A stretch of DNA of 9,473 nt. Origin: Elusimicrobiota bacterium. GTDB taxonomy: Bacteria > Elusimicrobiota > Endomicrobiia > Endomicrobiales > Endomicrobiaceae. The stretch spans positions 1 through 9,473 of the forward strand of contig JAIRQB010000152.1 in NCBI GenBank assembly GCA_031256695.1, read 5' to 3'. Made by a program: the position numbers and the translations under genes. Under the pieces are notes generated by a model that saw only the letters and a list, made by a program, of their open reading frames with translations, ran no database searches and was not told the origin of the DNA. Shown piece by piece: positions 1-5,457 of the stretch (position 1 is the first letter of the stretch; every line of letters starts with the position of its first letter).

Positions 1-44
1 TCCCGCCTTCTTGAGTTGCCTTATTTATAGAGGGCAACTCGGGA
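1..44. repeat. Partial palindromic element at window edge
   Basis: An inverted repeat pairs gagttgcc (13-20) with ggcaactc (33-40), an 8-bp perfect stem. Outside it, tccc (1-4) and ggga (41-44) are also complementary, and the right side continues as gggaatgaca. The left arm is cut by the window edge, so the outer arm may be longer. The outer word, attcccg/cgggaat-like, resembles the arms of the palindrome at 2731-2760, which suggests a dispersed palindromic repeat family; that link is inference. No gene overlaps it. Neither strand has a clear T-run after the stem, so a terminator role for the leftward M16 genes is not supported. Confidence 0.45.
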
Positions 45-120
45 ATGACACTGGAAGGTTTGGGCTTTTGTCCGTTTTTGCTTCTGCTGTTTGCCTTTCA
101 AAAGGAAAAATGGATTGCGA

Positions 121-160
121 CAGCGCTATGCGTTTGCGCAGCGCTATGCGTTTGCGCAGC
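121..160. repeat. 18-bp tandem duplication, 2.2 copies
   Basis: The unit cagcgctatgcgtttgcg occurs at 121-138 and again without change at 139-156, followed by cagc (157-160). The unit can fold on itself: gcgct pairs with the agcgc of the next copy, and an inner gcg/cgc adds to the stem. It lies about 30 bp beyond the stop codon of the leftward zinc-less M16 gene, so it would be in that operon's 3' untranslated region. The identity of the copies points to a recent duplication. The rest of 1-191 shows no supportable gene. Confidence 0.8.
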
Positions 161-191
161 TTAAAATGCCGTTTTCCTCAATTTTTAACTT

Positions 192-1427
192 TTAATTGCC
201 TTTATACGTTGGTTCTACAATCACAATAGACGGTTTTTGTTGGAAAATAAGGCGGGCTGTTTTGAGAATATCTTCTGCATTTATGCTTTTTACAATCTCC
301 GTATATTTTGAAGGATAACTGGGGTCTTCAAATAAAATTTCGCTCAAGCCTTGCGCCGCAGATTTCTTTTCGCAAGTTTGCATTAAAAGATTATAAACGC
401 CGCAGACATATTTTTTGACGTCTGAAAGTTCTTGCGCCAAAACTCCATTCTCCATAAAATCTGAAAGTATCTCATCTATTCTTTTTAAAGCGAGGTCTAT
501 ATTTGCGGCGTCAAGCCCTATATAGACGGAGAAAAAACTCTCATCTAATCCCGCGGGATAAGAAGTCCCAGTCTCATATCCAAGCGCTAATTTTTCTCTC
601 AATTCAATAAAAAGGCGGCTCGTCATATTAGCGCCTAAAATATGTCCTATAAGTTCTAAGACCTTGCTGTCTGCGCTTTTCACAGAAGGAGCGGGATAAG
701 CCTGTAAAATAAAGGCTTGTTTAAATTTGCTCTTTATTCTTTTTGTAAAGCATTTGCGCTGCTGAAATGATAATGACGGCTGCTTTATATCTGCGTCAAA
801 ATTTTCAATGCCGCCGAAATTATTTTCCAAAATTCTAAAAACCTCTTTATAATCCAAATTGCCGCTGATAGAAATGAGCATTTTGCCCGCATTAAAACAA
901 TATCTATGCCAAAGAATAATATCGTCTAAACTTATTTCAGACAGCGTTTTTACTGAACCGTTAGCAGGATTTTGATAAGGAGTTCCGTCAAAAAAACGCT
1001 TTGTAAAACTGTCAAGAGCAAAACTCTTTATTAAATCCCGCCTCATTTTTAAATCGGCTATGAGATTTTTCCTCTCTAATTCCAATTCAGCGCCGTCAAA
1101 AGCGGGGTTTGAAACTATATCTGAAAGCAATTCCGTCGCTTTAGAAAAAACTTCCGATATGCCGTTTATATCAAGACAAGAAAGATTGTAATTGACGCCG
1201 GCGGAAAAAACAGCGCCTATGCCGTCTAAATCTTCTGAAAGTTGTTTTTTATTTCTCTTTAAGGTGGCTTTTTGTATGAGGGAAAGCAAAAGCGATGTAA
1301 TGCCTGACTTTTCTAAAGCCTCTTCTGATGCGCCTATTTTAGAGAATACTTGCATAGAAAACACTTCCGCTCCGTCAGTTTTATTGAATAAAACCTTGAT
1401 ATTGTTTTTTAATTTAAATTCTTGCAT
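192..1427 (-). CDS. M16B peptidase-like subunit lacking the zinc site
   Basis: A 411-residue protein of the insulinase/MPP-type M16 family, the usual size for a single M16B subunit with two homologous halves. The N-terminal half should carry the zinc motif HxxEH, but the aligned place reads SGITSLLLSLI (41-51), so T44-L48 replace it and this chain cannot bind zinc in the standard way. The C-terminal half keeps the substrate-binding Arg/Tyr pair in LREKLALGY (R277 and Y284, spaced by seven). No signal peptide or membrane segment is visible, so it is probably cytoplasmic. The start has an AGGAT ribosome site seven bases upstream. It lies 45 bp downstream of the zinc-bearing subunit on the same strand, almost certainly in one operon. 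The likely role is the non-catalytic half of a heterodimeric metallopeptidase; the substrate is unknown. Confidence 0.88.
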   Translation of the reverse strand: MQEFKLKNNIKVLFNKTDGAEVFSMQVFSKIGASEEALEKSGITSLLLSLIQKATLKRNKKQLSEDLDGIGAVFSAGVNYNLSCLDINGISEVFSKATELLSDIVSNPAFDGAELELERKNLIADLKMRRDLIKSFALDSFTKRFFDGTPYQNPANGSVKTLSEISLDDIILWHRYCFNAGKMLISISGNLDYKEVFRILENNFGGIENFDADIKQPSLSFQQRKCFTKRIKSKFKQAFILQAYPAPSVKSADSKVLELIGHILGANMTSRLFIELREKLALGYETGTSYPAGLDESFFSVYIGLDAANIDLALKRIDEILSDFMENGVLAQELSDVKKYVCGVYNLLMQTCEKKSAAQGLSEILFEDPSYPSKYTEIVKSINAEDILKTARLIFQQKPSIVIVEPTYKGN

Positions 1428-1472
1428 TTTTCTTATCCTAATTTGACAAAGACAGATGTCAAGTCAACAATT

Positions 1473-2693
1473 TCATTTAGACGGAATCATAACTGCATTT
1501 GAAAACCTATCGCTGCGGTAATATTTAGCAAAGAAATCTGCGACATCTTTTTCTGTCAGCAAATCTATTAAAAGCGGATAATTATCGGCGATATAACTTT
1601 TCCCTAAAAGATGCCATAGTCCTAAATTGTCAGCAATGCCCGACGGAGTTTCAATAGAAAAAAGAAAGTCTGTTTTTAAAGCAATTTTTGCTCTTTCAAG
1701 CGCTTGAGGCTCAATTTTGCCGCTGGCAATTTTTTCTATTTGTTTGCGAATCTCGTCTTTTATCGGCTCAATATTTTCAGAGGCGGCTTCTGCCGTTATA
1801 TATAAAACGCCCGACTCTCTAAAAAGGTCATAATCGCAATCTATTTCAAAAGCAAGTTGTTTTTCTTCCTCTAAAATCCTGCGCAAAGGAGATGATTTTA
1901 AACCGCCTAAAAGCATCGCTGATAAATCTGCGGCAAGAATTTCTCTATCATCTCCGTCAGCGCCTATTCCCAAAAAACCGCTTATAAGATAGGCGTTTTC
2001 AATATCGGCATTCAGCGTTAAATTGACTCCTTCAAAAACCGTTTCTTTTAACTTCGGCTGCGCCGCTGTATTTAAATTTTCCGCTTTTGCAAAAGTTCCC
2101 TCTATAATTTTTAAAATTTTTTCTTCGTCAAAAGAGCCGCAAACGGCAATCAGCATTTTTTCGGGGCAATAATTTTGCTTGTAAAAAGCGCAGATTTCGC
2201 CGCGCTCTATATTTTCAATAATTTCCCGCCGTCCGATTACGCTGTTTTTTAAAGCGCTTGTCTTATAGATATTTTCATAAAAAAGGCTGCTAAGTTTTGC
2301 GCGGGGATTGTCTAAAAATCTCTGCATTTCCTCTATTACCACTTTCCGCTCTTTTTCTATTTCCTCAATAGGAAAAAGCGGGTTTAAAATTATATCGGCG
2401 AAAGCGGTTAAAGCCGTCTCGGCGCTTTCTTTTGGGATATTCGCATAGTATTGAGTGAATTCATTTGAAGTAGCGGCATTTAAATATCCGCCTGAATTCT
2501 CTATAGTCTTGCTGAAAGAAAGACCCGGATATTTTGCGCTGCCCTTAAACAATAAATGCTCTATAAAATGGGAAAGTCCGCTCTGACGCTCATTTTCATA
2601 CACAGCGCCGCACTTTACAAAGACATTTATAGAAACTGTTGAAAAACTATCGTCTTTCTTTAAGATAATTTCAAGCCCGTTTTTGTATTTCAT
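1473..2693 (-). CDS. Zinc metallopeptidase, M16B catalytic subunit
   Basis: A 406-residue M16 (MPP-beta/YmxG-like) peptidase subunit. The inverted zinc motif is HFIEH (H42, E45, H46), inside SGLSHFIEHLLFKG, and the third ligand is expected at E122 in VIEEM, 76 residues after H46 as in the family. The C-terminal half should hold an Arg/Tyr pair, but the aligned positions are E275 and F282 (LEEEKQLAF), so that function is missing here and present in the neighbouring subunit. The start chosen is 2693, with GAGGA five bases upstream. An open frame extends to 2750, but those extra residues are encoded by an intergenic palindrome and precede the conserved beginning (MKYKNGLEIIL). The stop is TGA. 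No signal peptide is visible. It is probably a cytoplasmic peptide-degrading or processing enzyme working as a heterodimer; the substrate is unknown. Confidence 0.92.
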   Translation of the reverse strand: MKYKNGLEIILKKDDSFSTVSINVFVKCGAVYENERQSGLSHFIEHLLFKGSAKYPGLSFSKTIENSGGYLNAATSNEFTQYYANIPKESAETALTAFADIILNPLFPIEEIEKERKVVIEEMQRFLDNPRAKLSSLFYENIYKTSALKNSVIGRREIIENIERGEICAFYKQNYCPEKMLIAVCGSFDEEKILKIIEGTFAKAENLNTAAQPKLKETVFEGVNLTLNADIENAYLISGFLGIGADGDDREILAADLSAMLLGGLKSSPLRRILEEEKQLAFEIDCDYDLFRESGVLYITAEAASENIEPIKDEIRKQIEKIASGKIEPQALERAKIALKTDFLFSIETPSGIADNLGLWHLLGKSYIADNYPLLIDLLTEKDVADFFAKYYRSDRFSNAVMIPSK

Positions 2694-2698
2694 TACTT

Positions 2699-2703
2699 TC
2701 CTC
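2699..2703 (-). promoter_or_regulatory. Ribosome binding site fixing the M16 start
   Basis: On the minus strand GAGGA lies five bases before the ATG at 2693-2691. The upstream in-frame ATG at 2750 sits inside the palindrome, and the region before it has no comparable site. This supports 2693 as the start, although the in-frame ATG codons at 2705 and 2711 cannot be fully excluded. Confidence 0.65.
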
Positions 2704-2730
2704 ATTTGCATTTTAGCCGTTAAAACAAAA

Positions 2731-2760
2731 TCCATTCCCGCTGCGCGCAACGGGAATGGA
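2731..2760 (-). terminator. 30-bp palindrome, probable terminator after symporter gene
   Basis: The arms tccattcccg (2731-2740) and cgggaatgga (2751-2760) are perfectly complementary, and the centre tgcgcgca is itself a palindrome, leaving one mismatched pair in 30 bp. With a 2-nt bulge, pairing continues into flanking aaaacaa/ttgtttt. Read leftward, the stem is followed by the T-rich stretch attttgtttt, as in an intrinsic terminator; the other strand also has T-rich sequence, so it may work both ways. It lies 30 bp past the symporter stop and 37 bp before the M16 start. It could instead be a copy of a dispersed palindromic repeat. Confidence 0.7.
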
Positions 2761-2790
2761 TTGTTTTATTTGTTTGACTTCCGTTGTGTT

Positions 2791-4296
2791 TTAATAAGAA
2801 CGGGACTTTATAACCATATCAAGTCTTTCAGCCTCAGACACTTCAACTTTTTTAGTTGCAAGCGTAACTATTACGGCAAAGACTAATGAAATTATTGTAG
2901 CCGCAATAGCGGGACCTGTGAAAATCCCTTTGATATAGTTTTGGAAAGCGGGAACGGACAAATAGCAGATGCCGAAAAGCGTTCCTGAAAAAATTGCCGC
3001 AAGTCCGCCCTGCCAAGTGACTCTCTTCCAAAAAACGCCCAAGAACATAGCCACAGATACGCCCGGTATAATAGAGCCTATGACATTATTTATATAGCCC
3101 ATAACGTCTTTGGCAAAAAGCGTTGCAAAGAAAGCCAAAGTGAGCGTTACAACTATGCCGATTCTAGACCAAGTTTTTACTTTTTCTTCAGGCAGCGCTT
3201 TTTTAGCAAAAACGGGATAAATATCTTGTATGAGTATTGTAACTCCCGCAATAGCGTCTGAATCGCCCGAAGACATAGTAGCGGACAAACCCGCTATCAT
3301 AAAAACAAGACCGAGCCAAGGACCTAAAATTTGAGTCGCTACAAAGGCAAAAGCAAAATCAGGCGTTTTTAAAACAGCCGCCGCGCTTGGGTCTGCGCTG
3401 CTGGAGGCTATTGTAAAAGCAGCCATACCAATTATAGCGGGGATAAATGAGAAACCGAGCAAAAGCAGAGCAGAACGGATTAAAGCGCGGTTTGCAGTTT
3501 TATCATCTTTTGAAGTGTAGATACGCATACGGTAAGTAGGCGTTCCAAGTCCTGGTATAAAGATGGTAAAGACAAGCGATATTACAGCCATTAAGCCTAC
3601 AGTTTGAACTCCGTAAAAACTCAAACTCCCGGATTTGCCCGCTGTTGCATATGCGGCAGAAATTGCTTCCCAACCGCCCGCTGTGGGAATTGCTATAGCG
3701 GCAATCAGTATAAAGCCGAGAACAAGAATTATCAACTGAATGAGGTCAGTCCATACAACTGCAAGATAACCGCCGATTACCACATATGCGCCGAAACCTA
3801 AAACGGTAAGAACTCTTGCTGTGATTGGGTCTAAACCAGTGATATAGGCTAAATATGTAGCGCCGCCGTTCATATGATTGCCGAGCCAGATGATTTCAAC
3901 AATAAACATCATAAAGCCCATTACAATTTTCATATTTCTATTGCCGTCATATAAAAATTGCGCTTCTTCCGACATAGTGATAAAGCCTTTTGAGCGGGCT
4001 TTTATTTTATTTGAAGCCCAAACCAAAAGCAAAATACCAAGACAAGCGCCGAGACCATATGCTGAGCCGAACCAACCGCTCGCAAAACCATTTCTTGTAG
4101 CGCCGATAGCAGAGCCTGTTCCTATAAGAGTAGCGCCCATAGTTGCAAAGATAAGAAACATAGGCAAACCAGCGCCGCCTGTGAGATAATTTTTGCCTTC
4201 CGTTTTTCCTTTTGAGGAATACCAGCCGATAAAAATCATTATCCCCACATAGACAAGAAAACCAACGATAAAAAAACTGCTGTCCACATTTGACAT
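2791..4296 (-). CDS. Sodium:solute symporter (SSS family)
   Basis: A 501-residue polytopic inner-membrane protein of the SSS/SLC5 (PutP/vSGLT) family, which has the LeuT fold and usually 13 helices; I see about 13 hydrophobic segments from residue 8 to 481. The family signature is clear: GGYLAVVWTDLIQ (175-187). The Na2 sodium-site pattern is intact at A339, S342 and S343 in GLSATMSSGDS, aligning with A361, S364 and S365 of vSGLT. It should drive uptake of a small solute (sugar, amino acid, carboxylate or similar) with Na+. Sequence alone does not name the substrate, and no neighbouring gene does either. The start has a strong GGGAGG site (4306-4311) nine bases upstream. A palindromic terminator follows it. 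The charged tail (482-501) is cytoplasmic or periplasmic depending on the helix count. Confidence 0.93.
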   Translation of the reverse strand: MSNVDSSFFIVGFLVYVGIMIFIGWYSSKGKTEGKNYLTGGAGLPMFLIFATMGATLIGTGSAIGATRNGFASGWFGSAYGLGACLGILLLVWASNKIKARSKGFITMSEEAQFLYDGNRNMKIVMGFMMFIVEIIWLGNHMNGGATYLAYITGLDPITARVLTVLGFGAYVVIGGYLAVVWTDLIQLIILVLGFILIAAIAIPTAGGWEAISAAYATAGKSGSLSFYGVQTVGLMAVISLVFTIFIPGLGTPTYRMRIYTSKDDKTANRALIRSALLLLGFSFIPAIIGMAAFTIASSSADPSAAAVLKTPDFAFAFVATQILGPWLGLVFMIAGLSATMSSGDSDAIAGVTILIQDIYPVFAKKALPEEKVKTWSRIGIVVTLTLAFFATLFAKDVMGYINNVIGSIIPGVSVAMFLGVFWKRVTWQGGLAAIFSGTLFGICYLSVPAFQNYIKGIFTGPAIAATIISLVFAVIVTLATKKVEVSEAERLDMVIKSRSY

Positions 4297-4338
4297 TTTA
4301 CTTGACCTCCCTTTTTTATTTTAACGCTTTAGCGTTTT

Positions 4339-4380
4339 ATTATAGCCTGCCAAAGAGAGCAGGCTTTTATTTTGTGTCAA
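4339..4380 (-). promoter_or_regulatory. Candidate symporter promoter with embedded hairpin
   Basis: Read leftward there is a consensus TATAAT (4344-4339), 42 bp before the symporter ATG. Touching it is a perfect 7-bp inverted repeat, agcctgc (4344-4350) and gcaggct (4359-4365). A consensus TTGACA sits at 4380-4375, but 30 bp from TATAAT, too far for a normal sigma-70 pair; at 17 bp the hexamer is a poor AAAGCC. The inverted repeat may be an operator, or a terminator for the plus strand, where it is followed by ttttatttt, although no plus-strand gene leads into it. A second small palindrome, aacgct/agcgtt (4323-4336), lies in the presumed leader. Confidence 0.35.
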
Positions 4381-4387
4381 CTTGAAC

Positions 4388-4546
4388 GAACTTTACTTAA
4401 CAGCAGCCGCATTTGAAGGCTTAAAGCGGGCGCGGCAAGCCGAAACAGACTTTACTTCACGGCAACCGAAACGGACTCTACTTAATGGCAGCCAAAACGA
4501 GTCTTATTTAATGGCAAGCCAAAAAGAGTCTTATTTAACGGCAGCC
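4388..4546. repeat. Degenerate ~26-bp tandem array entering ridA 3' end
   Basis: Four adjacent units share a core of about 21 bp, gactctacttaatggcagcc in one copy: 4447-4467, 4473-4493, 4499-4520 and 4526-4546, stepping by 26, 26 and 27 bp. A fifth core is at 4389-4408, and a damaged unit between keeps only ggcaagcc (4434-4441). The last unit (4526-4546) covers the final codons and TAA stop of ridA, so read leftward each unit looks like a copy of the gene's end (GCTGCC.TTAAATAAGACTC). The array fills most of the 234-bp gap before the symporter. Units differ by several bases, so it is not a fresh expansion. Confidence 0.85.
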
Positions 4547-4923
4547 CACATCTCAATTTCTATCAAAAGTCCCGGCAATAATTTTGTTTGAACCGTTGTC
4601 CGCACTGGGCGCGGAGAAGGAAACATTTGGGTATAGATTTTATTCATTATATCCCAATCTTTTAAATCAACCATAAAGATATTGACCTTAAAGACATCGG
4701 CAAGAGAAACTTCCGCGCTTTCTAATTGTCTGCGGCAGTTCTCTATAGTGTATTTTGTCTGCGTCTCAATATCATCGCCTATTACCTTTCCGTCCAAATC
4801 AATAGCCCCTTGCCCTGATATTACAATCAATTTAGAGCATTCTATCTCTAAAACGGGCGAATAGGGACCTGCTGTGATGTGCTGTCTTGCTCCTTCTGGA
4901 ACTGATTTTGCTATTTCTGACAT
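4531..4923 (-). CDS. ridA: RidA (YjgF/YER057c/UK114) enamine/imine deaminase
   Basis: A 130-residue RidA-family protein, the normal length for these homotrimeric cytoplasmic enzymes. They hydrolyse 2-aminoacrylate and related imines released by PLP-dependent dehydratases, sparing other PLP enzymes from damage. Family marks include AGPYSP (18-23), SGQGAID (36-42), the conserved substrate-carboxylate Arg at R108 (PVRTTV, matching E. coli R105) and the Glu at E122 in IEIEM (matching E120). The start is 4923, with AAGGAG six bases upstream. An in-frame extension to 4995 would add 24 lysine-rich residues (MKRSVNKVKKKLK...) that the family lacks and that run straight into a terminator T-tract. The gene's last six codons form one unit of a tandem array. 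Divergent from ppdK. The substrate could also be that of another Rid subfamily, but the retained Arg supports deaminase activity. Confidence 0.92.
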   Translation of the reverse strand: MSEIAKSVPEGARQHITAGPYSPVLEIECSKLIVISGQGAIDLDGKVIGDDIETQTKYTIENCRRQLESAEVSLADVFKVNIFMVDLKDWDIMNKIYTQMFPSPRPVRTTVQTKLLPGLLIEIEMWAAVK

Positions 4924-4929
4924 AATAAA

Positions 4930-4935
4930 CTCCTT
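4930..4935 (-). promoter_or_regulatory. Ribosome binding site fixing the ridA start
   Basis: AAGGAG on the minus strand, six bases before the ATG at 4923-4921. It decides between this start and the in-frame ATG at 4995, which directly follows a run of seven T and has no purine-rich site upstream. A second AAGGAG (4990-4985) has no start codon at a suitable distance. Confidence 0.75.
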
Positions 4936-4995
4936 TTTATTTATTTGAGCAAATAGTTTTAACTTTTTTTTAACTTTATTTACACTCCTTTTCAT

Positions 4996-5030
4996 AAAAA
5001 AACCGCAAGACAGGAAATTTGCTTTGCGGT
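4996..5030 (-). terminator. Intrinsic terminator in the ridA leader
   Basis: Read leftward, accgcaa (5030-5024) pairs with ttgcggt (5008-5002), a 7-bp stem with a 15-nt loop, followed immediately by a run of seven T (5002-4996, the first T closing the stem). No minus-strand gene ends upstream of it; the next sequence to the right is the ppdK promoter region. It therefore either attenuates transcription entering ridA or ends a short RNA started in the intergenic region. On the plus strand the tail (attggtttta) is weaker. Confidence 0.7.
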
Positions 5031-5100
5031 ATTGGTTTTACAAAGTATCAAGCCTGACATTTATGCTTTTTTGCCCTTAACATCAATTAAATTGGGCTAA

Positions 5101-5129
5101 ATTATACAGATTTAGGCTCTCAAACACAA
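5101..5129 (-). promoter_or_regulatory. Candidate promoter for ridA or a small RNA
   Basis: Read leftward, a perfect TATAAT (5106-5101) is preceded at 17 bp by TTGTGT (5129-5124), which matches only the TTG of a sigma-70 -35 box. Transcription would begin near 5095, about 65 nt before the terminator stem and about 170 nt before the ridA start codon. Confidence 0.4.
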
Positions 5130-5249
5130 AAAGAGAGTCTTTTGCAGAAACAATTTAAAAATCGTCCAAATCTTTGTTTTTTTAAAGCCGTTTTGAGCAA
5201 TTTAAGATATAAAAATTCAAAAAACGGTTAAAAACTATGCGTTTTTAAG

Positions 5250-5279
5250 TTGACTTTTTTAGAGTGCAATTGATAAAAT
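5250..5279 (+). promoter_or_regulatory. Candidate ppdK promoter
   Basis: TTGACT (5250-5255) and TAAAAT (5274-5279) are each one base from the sigma-70 consensus and are 18 bp apart. Transcription would start near 5286 and leave a 5' leader of about 170 nt. A TATATT at 5405-5410 is a closer -10 candidate but lacks a plausible -35 box. Confidence 0.4.
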
Positions 5280-5457
5280 CCGCCCGTTTTTAGAGAGAAG
5301 AAACCAGAAATCTTGCCTCAAAAGCCCAAAAATCCGCCTTTTTTGACCAAAATTCAATCAAAATCCGGTTTTTTAGTTTAAAATAAAAATAAATAGCCTT
5401 AATTTATATTCAATATGCGGAATAAATCCGTAAATACTAAGTAAAAGGAGCGCAAAA

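Larger units (their letters stand above)
4924..5457. other. 534-bp AT-rich divergent intergenic region
   Basis: The region lies between the starts of ridA (leftward) and ppdK (rightward) and is strongly AT-rich, with many T and A runs. No reading frame here looks coding. It contains a terminator facing ridA (4996-5030), a candidate leftward promoter (5101-5129), a candidate rightward promoter (5250-5279), an 8-bp stem agGctctc/gagagtct (5114-5121 with 5133-5140, one G-T pair), and a weaker ccgtttt/aaaacgg pair (5188-5194 with 5221-5227). The ppdK ribosome site AAGGAG is at 5445-5450, seven bases before the ATG. No match to a riboswitch class I know was found by eye. Confidence 0.6.

Noticed and set aside
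11..229. 72-codon plus-strand frame at the left edge
   Set aside because: It spans the palindrome, the 18-bp duplication and the antisense of the M16 stop, lacks a ribosome site and resembles no known protein.
1443..1462. 6-bp inverted repeat ttgaca/tgtcaa between the two M16 genes
   Set aside because: Short stem, no T-run, and within a 45-bp gap of one operon; too weak to call a terminator or operator.
4382..4591. 69-codon plus-strand frame with repeated ESYL(M/T)A units
   Set aside because: It is the translation of the tandem array plus the antisense of ridA's end, has no ribosome site, and the 26-bp steps would shift its frame. It is best explained as repeat DNA.
4924..4995. 24-residue N-terminal extension of RidA
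   Set aside because: It is absent from the family, starts directly on a terminator T-tract, and the internal ATG has a far better ribosome site and gives the normal length.
4996..5100. c-di-GMP (GEMM) riboswitch, suggested by the CGCAAAGC word on the minus strand
   Set aside because: The rest of the GEMM consensus (the two paired helices, the tetraloop and its receptor) is not visible, so a single shared word is not enough.
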